From Dysgonomonas sp. 520 (GTDB lineage Bacteria; Bacteroidota; Bacteroidia; Bacteroidales; Dysgonomonadaceae): 64,000 bases of DNA. The notes under the pieces are model-generated. The model did not search any database, was not told the origin of the DNA, and was given only the letters and a program-made list of their open reading frames with translations. Positions 10,547-20,111 of the stretch are shown piece by piece (the stretch's first letter is position 1; each line of letters begins with the position of its first letter). The stretch spans positions 63,993 to 127,992 of the forward strand of contig NZ_QVMP01000023.1 of NCBI RefSeq assembly GCF_010501095.1. The letters run 5' to 3'. The position numbers and the translations under genes were made by a program.

Positions 10547-11101
10547 ATGAATTCAGGACTTATATCTACACGATACGCACGAGCCTTATTCGAATATGCT
10601 TCGGATAAGCGGATGGAAGATACAGTTTTCAACGAGATGAAACGGCTTTATGCTGCTTTCGATGGTGAAAACAATCTTCGTACTATCCTGGATAATCCTG
10701 TATTGCTTAATTCCGACAAGTTTGAATTAATAAAAACTGCCGCCGGAGGTAAAGTGAGCGATATATTCGAAAGATTCATCGATCTGGTACTACATCAGAG
10801 AAGAGAGTTTCAACTGCAATCTATTTGTTTGGTATACATGGATTTATACCGTGATCATAAAAATATAAGTGTTGGAAGGCTGGTCACTGCCAGTGCCATT
10901 GATAAAACAACGGAAGACAAAATCAAGAGACTTGTGAATACAAAACAAGGTGGAACTCTCGAATTTGAAACTCTAGTTGACCCTAAAATTGATGGCGGCT
11001 TTATCCTATACATCGACACTTATCGTCTGGATGCCAGTGTTGCTACACAATTGAAAAAAATAAAAGAGCAATTGCTCCGAAAAAATAAAAGTATTGTGTA
11101 A
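10547..11101 (+). CDS. atpH: F1Fo ATP synthase subunit delta
   Basis: Joins the peripheral stalk to the F1 head. The 184 residues begin with the helical N-terminal domain motif ISTRYARALFEYA and end with the DPKIDGGFILYIDTYRLDASVATQLKKIKEQL segment typical of the OSCP/delta family. Its position between atpF and atpA is standard. Confidence 0.95.
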   Translation: MNSGLISTRYARALFEYASDKRMEDTVFNEMKRLYAAFDGENNLRTILDNPVLLNSDKFELIKTAAGGKVSDIFERFIDLVLHQRREFQLQSICLVYMDLYRDHKNISVGRLVTASAIDKTTEDKIKRLVNTKQGGTLEFETLVDPKIDGGFILYIDTYRLDASVATQLKKIKEQLLRKNKSIV

Positions 11102-11187
11102 TTCAGCATGGCATAAAACATGCAGTTTGAAAAAAACATTAAGCAATATAGATAGGTCTGCGACCTTACTTAATTACAAAGAATAAT

Positions 11188-12771
11188 ATGTCTGAAAATA
11201 TAAAACCCAGTGAAGTTTCTGATGTTCTGAAAATGCAATTGGACGGGATAAACAACCGTGTTCAATTCGACGAAATCGGGGTAGTGCTTTCTGTCGGTGA
11301 CAGTGTGGCTCGCATCTACGGTTTGAGGAATGCAGAATCGAACGAATTGCTGGAATTCGACAATGGTTTGAAAGCCGTTGCCATGAACCTTGAAGAAGAC
11401 AATATCGGAGCCGTTCTGCTAGGGCCTACCAGCATGGTAAAGGAAGGAGACACTGTAAAACGTACGGGCTTGATTGCTTCTATTAACGTGGGCGAAGGTC
11501 TTTTGGGGCGTGTTATCACCCCTCTGGGCGAACCTATTGACGGCAAAGGCGACATTCAGGGAGAATTGATAGAAATGCCTCTTGAGCGCAAAGCTCCGGG
11601 AGTTATCTTTCGTCAACCCGTAACACAGCCTCTACAAACAGGTTTGAAAGCGATTGACGCCATGATACCTATTGGTAGAGGGCAACGTGAGTTGATTATC
11701 GGTGACCGTCAAACAGGAAAAACTGCAATCGCCATAGATACCATAATCAGCCAGAAGGCCAATTATGACGCCGGCGATCCTGTATATTGTATCTACGTGG
11801 CAATTGGACAGAAAGCATCTTCTGTTGCCAATATTGTGGAAACATTACGTGAAAAAGGCGCTCTTGACTATACGGTCATAGTATCTGCCACTGCTGCCGA
11901 ACCTGCTGCATTGCAGTATTTCGGGGCTTTTGCAGGTGCTGCTATCGGCGAGTATTTCCGTGATACAGGACGACATGCTTTGGTTGTTTATGACGATTTG
12001 TCGAAACAGGCTGTTGCGTACCGTGAAGTTTCCCTGATTCTGAAACGCCCTCCCGGACGTGAAGCATATCCCGGAGATATATTCTATTTGCACTCACGCC
12101 TTTTGGAAAGAGCAGCAAAAATCATTGAACAACAAGAAGTTGCAGAACAGATGAACGACCTACCTGATTCGCTTAAAGGCAGAATTAAGGGTGGAGGTTC
12201 TTTGACAGCTTTGCCCATCATTGAAACTCAGGCGGGAGACGTTTCGGCATACATCCCCACCAATGTGATTTCCATTACAGACGGTCAGATATTCCTCGAC
12301 TTGGACTTGTTCAACTCGGGTAATCGTCCGGCTATTGATGTGGGTATCTCTGTATCTCGTGTGGGTGGTAGTGCACAAACAAAAGCGATGAAGAAAGTTG
12401 CCGGAACATTGAAGATCGACCAGGCACAGTTCCGTGAGTTGGAAGCATTTACAAAGTTCGGTGGAGACATGGACCCTGTAACTGCCTTGACAATTGACAA
12501 AGGACAAAAGAACGCTGAGTTGCTGATACAGCCTCAATATTCACCAATGCCCGTTGAAAAGCAAGTTGCAATCTTATATTGTGGAACGCATGGTTTATTG
12601 AAATCTGTTCCTATCGACAAGGTTCGTGAATTTGAAAGTGAATTTTTGCGTGTATTGGAAATGCAGCATCAGAAAGACGTGCTGGACGTTCTGAAATCGG
12701 GAGTTATTAATGATGAGGTAACGGCAACAATTGAGAAAGTTGCGGAAAGTGTTGCCAGTCTGTACAAATAA
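11188..12771 (+). CDS. atpA: F1Fo ATP synthase subunit alpha
   Basis: Non-catalytic nucleotide-binding subunit of the F1 hexamer. The 527 residues include Walker A GDRQTGKT (172-179), [14 protein letters not shown] (Walker B region) and the alpha signature of the [18 protein letters not shown] segment containing the arginine-finger region. Complete. An 86-base gap separates it from atpH, and a 104-base gap with a terminator-like hairpin (12770-12788) separates it from atpG. Confidence 0.98.
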   Translation: MSENIKPSEVSDVLKMQLDGINNRVQFDEIGVVLSVGDSVARIYGLRNAESNELLEFDNGLKAVAMNLEEDNIGAVLLGPTSMVKEGDTVKRTGLIASINVGEGLLGRVITPLGEPIDGKGDIQGELIEMPLERKAPGVIFRQPVTQPLQTGLKAIDAMIPIGRGQRELIIGDRQTGKTAIAIDTIISQKANYDAGDPVYCIYVAIGQKASSVANIVETLREKGALDYTVIVSATAAEPAALQYFGAFAGAAIGEYFRDTGRHALVVYDDLSKQAVAYREVSLILKRPPGREAYPGDIFYLHSRLLERAAKIIEQQEVAEQMNDLPDSLKGRIKGGGSLTALPIIETQAGDVSAYIPTNVISITDGQIFLDLDLFNSGNRPAIDVGISVSRVGGSAQTKAMKKVAGTLKIDQAQFRELEAFTKFGGDMDPVTALTIDKGQKNAELLIQPQYSPMPVEKQVAILYCGTHGLLKSVPIDKVREFESEFLRVLEMQHQKDVLDVLKSGVINDEVTATIEKVAESVASLYK

Positions 12772-12788
12772 GGCCTCAGGCCTTTTTG
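12770..12788 (+). terminator. Terminator-like hairpin between atpA and atpG
   Basis: AAGGC (12770-12774) can pair with GCCTT (12780-12784) around a 5-base loop, followed at once by a T-run. It starts inside the atpA stop codon. The stem is only 5 bp, so if real it would be a leaky attenuator. Confidence 0.4.
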
Positions 12789-12875
12789 TTGCTTTGCAAG
12801 TAGAAAAAGCACAGCGTATTACGACTTGAAATATATCATCAAATTTTATCAATTACTTAATAAAGGAGTTAAAAT

Positions 12876-13754
12876 ATGGCATCTTTGAAGGCAATAAAAG
12901 ACAGGATTGCATCGGTAAATAGTACGATGAAAATAACATCGGCTATGAAGATGATTGCGTCGGCTAAGTTGCGTAAGGCACAAACCGCAATTACTTCATT
13001 TTTGCCTTATTCTGTCAAATTGAACCAGATTTTAACAGGACTCCTTGCCGCAGACAACGACTTCGATTCTGAATACTCGAAAGTACGTGAGGTGAAGAAG
13101 GTAGCAATAGTTGCATTTTCGTCCAACTCGTCTCTTTGTGGAAGTTATAATGCCAATATAATTAAAGAGTTTGCGGCCGTATATTCCGAATATAAGAGTC
13201 TTGGTAAAGACAATATTCTGGTTTATCCCATAGGCAAGAAAATAGCGACATATGTTCAGAAGCAAAATATTCAGGCTCAAGGGAATTATGAAGAAATGGC
13301 TGACAAGCCTCTTTTTCAACCGGTATTAGATTTATCTAAAGAATTGGTACAAAAATTTCTGGATCAGGAAGTAGACAAAATCATTCTTGTTTATACACAT
13401 TTCAAATCGGCCGGCTCGCAAGAGTTGACAAGGTCTGTTTATCTGCCTATCGATTTGAGTGCAACACAGGAAGATTCTACAAACACTATCCTGCCGGATT
13501 ATATTCTTGAACCATCTAAAGATGAACTTTTGTCACAGTTAATCCCGAAAGTGTTAGCTTCCAATCTGTTCTCTGCCCTACTCGACTCCCAGGCATCGGA
13601 ACATGCTGCTCGTAGTATGGCGATGCAAATTGCAACTGACAATGCTCAGGAGCTGGTTCACGAACTTAAAATTGAGTATAACAAGAGCAGGCAAGCTGCA
13701 ATTACGAATCAATTGCTGGATATTATCGGCGGAGCTTCTGCCTTGGAACAATAA
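12876..13754 (+). CDS. atpG: F1Fo ATP synthase subunit gamma
   Basis: Rotor shaft of F1. Its 292 residues have the expected N- and C-terminal helices that form the coiled coil: KDRIASVNSTMKITSAMKMIA at the start and SRQAAITNQLLDIIGGASAL at the end, around a Rossmann-like middle domain (VAIVAFSSNSSLCGSYN). Last gene of the operon; the terminator at 13783-13815 follows. Confidence 0.97.
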   Translation: MASLKAIKDRIASVNSTMKITSAMKMIASAKLRKAQTAITSFLPYSVKLNQILTGLLAADNDFDSEYSKVREVKKVAIVAFSSNSSLCGSYNANIIKEFAAVYSEYKSLGKDNILVYPIGKKIATYVQKQNIQAQGNYEEMADKPLFQPVLDLSKELVQKFLDQEVDKIILVYTHFKSAGSQELTRSVYLPIDLSATQEDSTNTILPDYILEPSKDELLSQLIPKVLASNLFSALLDSQASEHAARSMAMQIATDNAQELVHELKIEYNKSRQAAITNQLLDIIGGASALEQ

Positions 13755-13782
13755 AGGAAAAAAGAAATTCTCTTTTAAATAC

Positions 13783-13815
13783 AAAGCTCTGCCACTTTAA
13801 AAGTGACAGAGCTTT
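13783..13815 (+). terminator. Intrinsic terminator of the atp operon
   Basis: AAAGCTCTG-CCACTT and AAGTGA-CAGAGCTTT form a stem of about 14 bp with one mismatch around a 3-base loop, 28 bases after the atpG stop. The U-tract is weak (CTTTACTATTATT), but no other terminator is visible before the convergent mgsA gene. Confidence 0.7.
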
Positions 13816-13885
13816 ACTATTATTGATAAAGAGAGTATGGAGTATACTCAAAATAATTAACTTCTTTGAAATAAAAAGAGTTTTT

Positions 13886-14365
13886 TCAAACCTCTCCTCT
13901 ATCTATCATTTTTTCGAAATTATCTCTGTCGAATGGAATATAACGAGGCTGGGTTGGCACATAAGCGTCTTGATCCCACAAGCTACTCGTAATCATCAGA
14001 TCGGCTGTATATCGATTGCAGGCAATAGGAACATTATGCACACGACATTGCCGAAGCAACATCATAATGTCGGCTTCGTGTGGCTGTGCATTAAGGTCGT
14101 CGATAAGAAACACGGCCATATTGACCTCTTTCCGAACCACCATCGCCGCAATTTCGGCATCCCCACCCAGAGGTCCCGAATGCATGCACGTTATTTCCGC
14201 TTCAATGCCTTTCTTGTCAAAGGCTTCTCTTATCAAATGCCCTGTTGTTCCGGTGCAGACCAAGTGGTGCTGAGCTAGAAAATCAGAATTGTAGTAACAC
14301 CATTCAACCATATCGGCTTTTCGCTGATCGTGTGCAACAAGAGCAATTGTTAATCTTTTTTTCAT
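13886..14365 (-). CDS. mgsA: Methylglyoxal synthase
   Basis: Converts dihydroxyacetone phosphate to methylglyoxal and phosphate, a bypass of lower glycolysis used when sugar phosphates pile up. The 159 residues keep the phosphate-binding TGTTG (38-42) and SGPLGGD (63-69) loops. The catalytic residues correspond to Asp69, His96 and Asp99 (E. coli Asp71, His98, Asp101). It is the last gene of a minus-strand series pepT - DUF3829 - gcvT - mgsA with gaps of 27, 14 and 47 bases. Confidence 0.95.
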   Translation of the reverse strand: MKKRLTIALVAHDQRKADMVEWCYYNSDFLAQHHLVCTGTTGHLIREAFDKKGIEAEITCMHSGPLGGDAEIAAMVVRKEVNMAVFLIDDLNAQPHEADIMMLLRQCRVHNVPIACNRYTADLMITSSLWDQDAYVPTQPRYIPFDRDNFEKMIDRGEV

Positions 14366-14412
14366 CTTTACTTTTATGTTTATGTTAACCTAAAAACAAT
14401 TCGCTTTATTTA

Positions 14413-15507
14413 TTAAACCTGAGATTTTCTGAAAGGCAATTTCACTACTTCTGCTTTCAGCTTTCGATCCCTTATTTTAATATATACAGTGGTTTCCGGT
14501 TTTGCGAAACCCGTTTTCACATAGCCTAAACCTATGCCTATTTTCATGGTTGGAGACATCGTTCCGGAAGTGACATTGCCTATCACATTACCATCCTCAT
14601 CCAGAATTTCATATCCATGACGAGGAATACCTTTGTCTATCATCTTGAAAGCGCAAAGTTTACGGCTGACACCCTCTTCTTTCTGTTTTTCAAGAACTTT
14701 TCGTCCGACAAAATCATTCCCGTCCACAAATTTCGTAATCCATCCCAATCCGGCTTCAAGCGGAGTTGTTGTATCATCCAGATCGTTTCCATATAGATTG
14801 AATCCCATTTCCAAGCGAAGCGTATCACGTGCCCCCAGCCCTATTGGTTTGATTCCGAATTCTTTTCCCGCCTCCATTATCGCATACCACAACTTAAGTC
14901 CATGCTCGGCATAAAAATATATTTCAAAACCACCTGCTCCCGTATAACCTGTGTTTGAAATGATTACATCGTCAATATCGGAAAAATAAGCCACAGCAAA
15001 CGAATAATACGGAATCTTTGTCAAATCTACCTTTGTCAATTTCTGAAGGGTGGCCAAAGCCTTAGGCCCTTGAACGGCCAATAATCCCAATCTGTCGGAA
15101 GCATTGTCGATCGTAACCCGCAAATCGTTGTTTTGCTCAAACCATTTGATGTCTTTCTCTATGTTCGAAGCATTCACCACAAGCATGTATTTTTCGGCTT
15201 CGTAGTGATAAACCAACAAATCGTCGATTATTCCACCATTCGGATTAGTCAGGCAAGTATACTGAACTTTGCCGATAGGTAGTGTGGATACATCGTTTGA
15301 AGTTATTTTCTGTACAAACTTTTCTGCATTCGGACCTTTAATCCAGACCTCACCCATGTGAGAAACGTCAAAAACTCCAACTGCATCGCATACGGTTTGA
15401 TGCTCGTCAATGATACCGGAATATTCGACAGGCATGTTGTAGCCTGCAAATTCATGCATCTTTGCACCCAGTGCAATATGTACATCTGTAAATGGTGTGG
15501 TTTTCAT
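14413..15507 (-). CDS. gcvT: Aminomethyltransferase (glycine cleavage system T protein)
   Basis: Transfers the methylene group of glycine from the H protein to tetrahydrofolate, releasing ammonia. The 364 residues show the GcvT features [34 protein letters not shown] and [18 protein letters not shown], and a C-terminal GCV_T_C barrel ([21 protein letters not shown]). The other cleavage genes (gcvH, gcvP) are not in the window. It follows the DUF3829 gene by 14 bases. Confidence 0.96.
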   Translation of the reverse strand: MKTTPFTDVHIALGAKMHEFAGYNMPVEYSGIIDEHQTVCDAVGVFDVSHMGEVWIKGPNAEKFVQKITSNDVSTLPIGKVQYTCLTNPNGGIIDDLLVYHYEAEKYMLVVNASNIEKDIKWFEQNNDLRVTIDNASDRLGLLAVQGPKALATLQKLTKVDLTKIPYYSFAVAYFSDIDDVIISNTGYTGAGGFEIYFYAEHGLKLWYAIMEAGKEFGIKPIGLGARDTLRLEMGFNLYGNDLDDTTTPLEAGLGWITKFVDGNDFVGRKVLEKQKEEGVSRKLCAFKMIDKGIPRHGYEILDEDGNVIGNVTSGTMSPTMKIGIGLGYVKTGFAKPETTVYIKIRDRKLKAEVVKLPFRKSQV

Positions 15508-15521
15508 AATTCATTGTTTTA

Positions 15522-16514
15522 TTATTTCCCTGCCCTTTCCGCAAAGTGGTTATATATACCGATCAAGTTGTTATATTCCTGGCTCAACATTCTGAAATCC
15601 GAGTCAAGCCTATCATAATCAGGACGCTCTACGGCGAAACCGTCCAGAATTTTTGCATAATATTTTGTACATTCTGCAGCTTTAGAATAGAAATATTTAT
15701 AATCGTCTATACGTGTCAGAGCCGAAGTATTACGACCCTTAAGGTCTTCATTCTTTTTTAGAGAAGCATTCGTAGCATCCAACCCCGACTTTAAGGCTGG
15801 CAGCACGGTTTTGTCTATCTGGAAACTATCGTCAACAGAATCATATAATTCTGTAACAATATCTTTCATCAAACCCAGATCGTTTTTCATCGGGATGATA
15901 AATGGAGCCACTTTGCTTTTTTTCAGAAATATATTTTCTTTCTCGCTTCCTACGGCCGATGCGCATCTGGCGGCTATCCGCCACATTTTCCTGCTGTCGG
16001 ACAAATAATATTCAACACTGTCTCTTATTGTTGGATATTGGGCAAAATTGTCTTGCGTAAACTGGGTTTCTTTAAAATACTTACCCATTTTGTCGCTCCA
16101 TTCGTCCAACTTAGCCACACTTGCCCGGGCGTTTTTTACTGCTTGCACAATTTCCGCTTTTTCAGGAAAAGCAGGCGCTTTTTTCTCCGCCTCCTCATAC
16201 TGTGCTATATATCCTGCCGGAACCGGATACTTGGTTTGCGTGAATGAAACGGGGAAACGTGGGTCATAATTTCGTTTATATCTTTCCAAAGCCGCATCCC
16301 CGGCCTTCAAAACGCTCCTGTAATCCTTCAATCTATCAAATTGCCTGTTATTCAATTCTATAACAGCATTTGTGTATTCAATAATTTTTGAAGCCTGAGC
16401 TTCCGTTGTACTAGCTCCTGTTACGCTTCCTTTTCTGTTGCCCTTTTGGGCTGATAATGAAAATGTTAAAGCAACTAACAAGCCAAACGTGAGTAGTTTT
16501 CTGTAATAGTTCAT
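15522..16514 (-). CDS. Secreted DUF3829 (YiiG-like) family protein
   Basis: The function is unknown. The 330 residues start with a signal peptide ending near LSLSAQ; there is no lipobox Cys. The mature part is helical and rich in Lys, Asp and Tyr. It has the pattern of DUF3829 proteins: an N-terminal region YTNAVIELNN, a middle region with DSVEYYLSDSRKMWR, and a C-terminal DSDFRMLSQEYNNLIGIYNHFAE. It probably forms a periplasmic helical bundle. It lies between pepT (27 bases) and gcvT (14 bases), so it is co-transcribed with them, but the metabolic link is not evident. The family assignment is by eye. Confidence 0.7.
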   Translation of the reverse strand: MNYYRKLLTFGLLVALTFSLSAQKGNRKGSVTGASTTEAQASKIIEYTNAVIELNNRQFDRLKDYRSVLKAGDAALERYKRNYDPRFPVSFTQTKYPVPAGYIAQYEEAEKKAPAFPEKAEIVQAVKNARASVAKLDEWSDKMGKYFKETQFTQDNFAQYPTIRDSVEYYLSDSRKMWRIAARCASAVGSEKENIFLKKSKVAPFIIPMKNDLGLMKDIVTELYDSVDDSFQIDKTVLPALKSGLDATNASLKKNEDLKGRNTSALTRIDDYKYFYSKAAECTKYYAKILDGFAVERPDYDRLDSDFRMLSQEYNNLIGIYNHFAERAGK

Positions 16515-16541
16515 AGTATTTTAGTTTGCATTTTGGTAGTT

Positions 16542-17771
16542 TTATTTCCCTTTTTTTGCTACAAGTTCAGCGATTTTAACAATCACATTCACAGCCTTTT
16601 CCATCGACTGAATGGGGACAAATTCGTAACGTCCATGAAAATTAAGTCCTCCCGCAAAAATGTTTGGACAAGGCAAGCCTTTGAACGATAGTTGAGCACC
16701 ATCTGTTCCTCCCCTGATAGGTTTTACCTGTGGCTCGATGCCAGATGATTCCATTGCTTCGAAAGCTATATCTACAATATGCTTCACAGGCTCAACTTTT
16801 TCCCTCATATTATAATACTGATCTTTCAACTCCAATTTCGTTGAACCGGGGTAAAGCTTATTTATAAAATCGACACAATCATTCATCAGTTGTTTTTTCT
16901 GCTCAAACAATTTCCGGTCATGATCACGTATTATGAACTGAACGGTTGCCGAGTCTACCGATCCGGAAATACCCACAAGATGAATGAAACCTTCATATCC
17001 TTCTGTATGTTCGGGGCGAGCATCGGGCGGTAGTAAACTTATCAGTTTGTTGGCAACTACCAGAGCATTTATCATTTTTCCTTTTGCATATCCGGGATGT
17101 ACGTTCCTCCCCTGAATGGTTACTTTGGCTCCGGCGGCATTGAAGTTTTCAAATTCCAATTCGCCAACTTCACCTCCATCCATTGTATATGCCCATTCGG
17201 CTCCAAATTTTTCCACATCAAAGTTGTGAGCACCTTCGCCTATTTCCTCATCCGGATTGAACGCAATACGTATTTTTCCATGTTCAATTTCCGGGTGATT
17301 TTGCAGATATTGTATGGCAGTCAGAATTTCAGCGATCCCTGCCTTATCGTCGGCTCCCAACAATGTTGTACCATCTGTTACAACAAGGTCTTCACCTATA
17401 TGGTTCAATAATTCAGGGAAATCATCTGGTGACAGGATTATTTTTTGTTCCTCATTCAATATGATTGGTTTTCCATCATAATTCTGTACAATTCTCGGAT
17501 TTACGTTTTTCCCCGTCAAGTCGCAACTTGTGTCAAGGTGCGCAATAAATCCGATTGTAGGTATTGGTTTGTCTGTGTTAGCGGGCAATGTAGCCATCAG
17601 ATATGCCTTTTCGTCCAAGGTAATATCTTCCAGGCCCATTTCCTTCAATTCCTTTTCCAACTCTTTAGCCAATACCATCTGTCCGGGCGTACTTGGTGTT
17701 ACTCCCGTTTCGGGGTTTGATTCCGTATCAAACTTCACATATTTAATAAAACGATCTATAAGTGTTACCAT
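16542..17771 (-). CDS. pepT: Peptidase T (tripeptide aminopeptidase)
   Basis: Cytoplasmic zinc aminopeptidase of the M20B family that removes the N-terminal residue of tripeptides. The 409 residues carry the metal and catalytic motifs in order: AHLDTS (His78, Asp80), [10 protein letters not shown] (Asp141/Asp142), [10 protein letters not shown] (Glu175, Glu176), [17 protein letters not shown], and [19 protein letters not shown] near the C-terminus followed by the last metal His in NFHGRYEF. Length equals E. coli PepT. First gene of the pepT-DUF3829-gcvT-mgsA series. Confidence 0.97.
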   Translation of the reverse strand: MVTLIDRFIKYVKFDTESNPETGVTPSTPGQMVLAKELEKELKEMGLEDITLDEKAYLMATLPANTDKPIPTIGFIAHLDTSCDLTGKNVNPRIVQNYDGKPIILNEEQKIILSPDDFPELLNHIGEDLVVTDGTTLLGADDKAGIAEILTAIQYLQNHPEIEHGKIRIAFNPDEEIGEGAHNFDVEKFGAEWAYTMDGGEVGELEFENFNAAGAKVTIQGRNVHPGYAKGKMINALVVANKLISLLPPDARPEHTEGYEGFIHLVGISGSVDSATVQFIIRDHDRKLFEQKKQLMNDCVDFINKLYPGSTKLELKDQYYNMREKVEPVKHIVDIAFEAMESSGIEPQVKPIRGGTDGAQLSFKGLPCPNIFAGGLNFHGRYEFVPIQSMEKAVNVIVKIAELVAKKGK

Positions 17772-17918
17772 TCGAAAAAAAATTAGATAATTTATATCAA
17801 TTGTCTATATTCATAACAACAACCATTAAGTCATTGTTTTATAATTGTTTTATACTACTCCAGCCAAGTCTACAACAAAGATAGAAAAAGGATAGGAAAG
17901 AAAAAATAAAAATATGTA

Positions 17919-17949
17919 TTTGGAGAATTAAAAAAAAGCACTACTTTTG
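17919..17949 (+). promoter_or_regulatory. Consensus Bacteroidota promoter for SRP RNA / tRNA-Thr
   Basis: TTTG (17919-17922), a 19-base spacer, then TACTTTTG (17942-17949) match the primary sigma factor consensus TTTG-N19-21-TAnnTTTG of this phylum exactly. It ends a few bases before the start of the SRP RNA. Confidence 0.85.
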
Positions 17950-17952
17950 TGC

Positions 17953-18052
17953 TCGGGTAAGTCCTATACGGTCAGCTCCTAACAAATCCCCCAGGGTTTG
18001 ATCGCAGCAAGGGTAGTTGGTCGTAGCGACGCGATGTAGTAAGCTTACCCAC
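17953..18052 (+). ncRNA. ffs: Signal recognition particle RNA, small bacterial type
   Basis: RNA scaffold of the signal recognition particle that binds Ffh and targets nascent membrane proteins. The ends pair (GGGTAAG near 17955 with CTTACCC near 18049). The middle has the conserved elements GGTCAGCTCC, CCCCCAGGG, GCAGCAAGGG and the GACGCGATGTAG strand. The length of about 100 nt fits the Alu-less small form. The ends are approximate. It has its own consensus promoter, and its 3' end runs almost directly into tRNA-Thr, so the two are probably made as one precursor. Confidence 0.85.
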
Positions 18053-18054
18053 TT

Positions 18055-18128
18055 GCCTCTTTAGCTCAGTTGGCCAGAGCACGTGATTTGTAATCTCGGG
18101 GTCGTTGGTTCGAATCCGACAAGAGGCT
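18055..18128 (+). tRNA. tRNA-Thr (anticodon TGT)
   Basis: 74-nt cloverleaf: acceptor GCCTCTT/AAGAGGC, D-arm with AGCTCAGTTGG, anticodon loop TTTGTAA giving TGT, T-arm GTTGG-TTCGAAT-CCGAC. The anticodon stem CGTGA/TCTCG contains one T-T mismatch. CCA is not encoded. It begins within a few bases of the SRP RNA end. Confidence 0.95.
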
Positions 18129-18130
18129 CA

Positions 18131-18170
18131 AAAAAGAGATAAACTTGAATTAGTTTATCTCTTTTTTTTT
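18131..18170 (+). terminator. Intrinsic terminator after SRP RNA-tRNA-Thr
   Basis: AAAGAGATAAAC (18133-18144) pairs with GTTTATCTCTTT (18153-18164) around an 8-base loop and runs into nine or more T. It directly follows the tRNA. Confidence 0.9.
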
Positions 18171-18242
18171 GGTATATATTGTGGATCAATGTAAAAAATT
18201 GAGGGATTTTGTAGAAAAGAGTTCCAGTTAGAAGCTGTAATA

Positions 18243-18289
18243 TAAAAAAAGCCTCCCAAACTGTTTGTTTGAAAGGCATTATTCTTTGT
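18243..18289 (-). terminator. Intrinsic terminator of tRNA-Gly
   Basis: Read on the minus strand, GCCTttCAAAC pairs with GTTTGggAGGC (two internal mismatches) and is followed by seven T. It lies about 30 bases downstream of the minus-strand tRNA-Gly. Confidence 0.8.
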
Positions 18290-18316
18290 TTTCTCTAAAG
18301 TGTCTTTTTCGAGTTG

Positions 18317-18389
<73 letters not shown>

Positions 18390-18502
18390 AAACATTGCTA
18401 TCCTAAAACATAAATCAAAACACTATTCAATTCCTTTGTTCGTTTTAGCGACTGCAAATGTAAAAATGTTTTCCTATTTAACAAAAGAAATCAATAAAAA
18501 AA

Positions 18503-18955
18503 TTAGTTTCCCACTGTTAAATTTGTTCCACTACCATAAATAGAATATCTATACAAACTGTATTTAGATGGTCCAGATAGTTTAATTCCATTATATATTA
18601 AATCAAACATTGAATTGCATTTTGTGCAGACAGCTTTGAAGTCTTCAGTTGGAGTAATTTTTATGTTAGCTTGATTTTCGTGAGGACACATTTGATCATA
18701 AGCTTTTAATTTTCCATCACCCAAGGCATTATCGTTATTGAAAATAATCAATCCAGAATAGCCAAGATATTCTTCTTTATTTCTCGGCTTATTAAAAATA
18801 CTATAACTATATGGTGCACTAAGATTATTGTCTAAACCTATTAAATCCAATTTAAATCGGACTTTGGCTGTACTTCTTTGGGTATCTTCCTCACCACAAG
18901 AAGAGAGAAAAAGAATGCTGAAAACGAATAAGAATGTATGGACAAAATATTTCAT
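18503..18955 (-). CDS. Lipoprotein with altered Rieske-type cluster motif
   Basis: A 150-residue lipoprotein (lipobox LSSC, Cys20). The mature part resembles a small Rieske domain: C90-P-H92, 17 residues, then C110-T-K-C113, then SGPSKYSLYRYSI, which fits the Rieske segment xGPAPxPLxxY. In true Rieske proteins the second pair is CxxH; here the last ligand is Cys. The cluster would therefore have three Cys and one His, or might bind another metal, or none. It starts 6 bases after the FabK-like flavoprotein gene ends, so the two are probably co-transcribed. No assigned function. Confidence 0.75.
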   Translation of the reverse strand: MKYFVHTFLFVFSILFLSSCGEEDTQRSTAKVRFKLDLIGLDNNLSAPYSYSIFNKPRNKEEYLGYSGLIIFNNDNALGDGKLKAYDQMCPHENQANIKITPTEDFKAVCTKCNSMFDLIYNGIKLSGPSKYSLYRYSIYGSGTNLTVGN

Positions 18956-18961
18956 CGTAAT

Positions 18962-19909
18962 TTAGAACTTTATTAATTTTTCAACGTTTTCATTATACTC
19001 AGATATTATATTTCCGACGACTTGCGAAACGGTTGGAATATCCTCTATCAAGGATGAAATCTGCCCGATCTCTAGTTCTCCTTCAATCAAATCACCTTCA
19101 AAAATTCCTTTCTTGGCACGACCTCTACCCAAAATACCCTTTATTTCTTCTGCCGATGCACCTATGTCTTCAGCATTGTTAACTTTATAGAAGAAATCAT
19201 TTTTGATTAGTCGGGTAGGACTAACTTTTTTCAGTGACAACATTGTTCCACCCTCTTCCAGGCTAATACATAGTTTCTTGAATTCTTCCGATGCGGAACT
19301 TTCTTCGGTCAAAGCAAAGCGAGTTCCTATCTGCACACCATCTGCCCCAAGAGCCATTGCTGCCAACATTCCTTTGCCTGTGCCTATCCCTCCGGCTCCA
19401 AGAAGAGGCGTATTCTTCAAAACTTTTTTCACTTGAGGTATAAGAACCATTGTCGTTGTCTCTTCGCGTCCGTTATGCCCTCCGGCTTCAAACCCTTCGG
19501 CAACAACGGCATCTACTCCGGCTTCTTCGCACTTCAACGCAAATTTGGAACTTGCCACAACATGAGCTACTTTGATGCCTTTTTCTTGCAAAAACTTAGT
19601 CCATACCTTTGGACTTCCGGCCGATGTGAAAACAACCTTAACCTCCTCCTCCACAATGATATTCATTATTGTTTCTATTTCGGGATACATCAATGGCACA
19701 TTAACACCAAATGGCTTATCCGTTGCAGCCTTACACTTTTGAATGTGTTCACGAAGTGTTTCAGGGTGCATCGAACCTGCTCCAATAAGACCTAACCCAC
19801 CGGCATTACTCACTGCGGAAGCCAAACGCCATCCGCTACACCAAACCATTCCTCCCGATATTATCGGATACTGAATCCCAAAAAGAGATGTTATTTTATT
19901 ATTTTTCAT
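18962..19909 (-). CDS. FabK / nitronate monooxygenase family flavoprotein
   Basis: FMN-dependent TIM-barrel protein. The family includes the enoyl-ACP reductase FabK and nitronate monooxygenases. The 315 residues start with LFGIQYPIISGGMVWCSG, then have GGLGLIGAG, GVNVPLMYPE, VVAEGFEAGGHNGRE (the segment holding the conserved His in FabK), LLGAGGIGTGKGMLAAMALGADGVQIGTRF and a C-terminal helical cap. The GGH-GREETTTMVLIPQV stretch favours FabK (last step of fatty-acid elongation, NADH to enoyl-ACP), but by eye I cannot exclude a nitronate monooxygenase. The Rieske-like lipoprotein gene follows 6 bases later. Confidence 0.85.
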   Translation of the reverse strand: MKNNKITSLFGIQYPIISGGMVWCSGWRLASAVSNAGGLGLIGAGSMHPETLREHIQKCKAATDKPFGVNVPLMYPEIETIMNIIVEEEVKVVFTSAGSPKVWTKFLQEKGIKVAHVVASSKFALKCEEAGVDAVVAEGFEAGGHNGREETTTMVLIPQVKKVLKNTPLLGAGGIGTGKGMLAAMALGADGVQIGTRFALTEESSASEEFKKLCISLEEGGTMLSLKKVSPTRLIKNDFFYKVNNAEDIGASAEEIKGILGRGRAKKGIFEGDLIEGELEIGQISSLIEDIPTVSQVVGNIISEYNENVEKLIKF

Positions 19910-20111
19910 TGCTACAGTAAATTAATAAAAGTATTAAATGATATATTTCTGAAATATAGCTGTCTTTGCTATCGAACCTACAAAAAAAATAAGAAAAAGG
20001 ACTGAAACCTTATTTTAAACTAAAAATTTACCTAATTATTGTTGTACATAACTCGTTATTTATGCGAATCAGTAGTTAAAATAGGTTGGATTAATTTCGA
20101 TAATAATGACC

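Noticed and set aside
18061-18279. Minus-strand open frame of 72 codons
   Set aside because: Runs through tRNA-Thr and two terminators; includes the familiar false peptide from tRNA antisense (FEPTTPRL).
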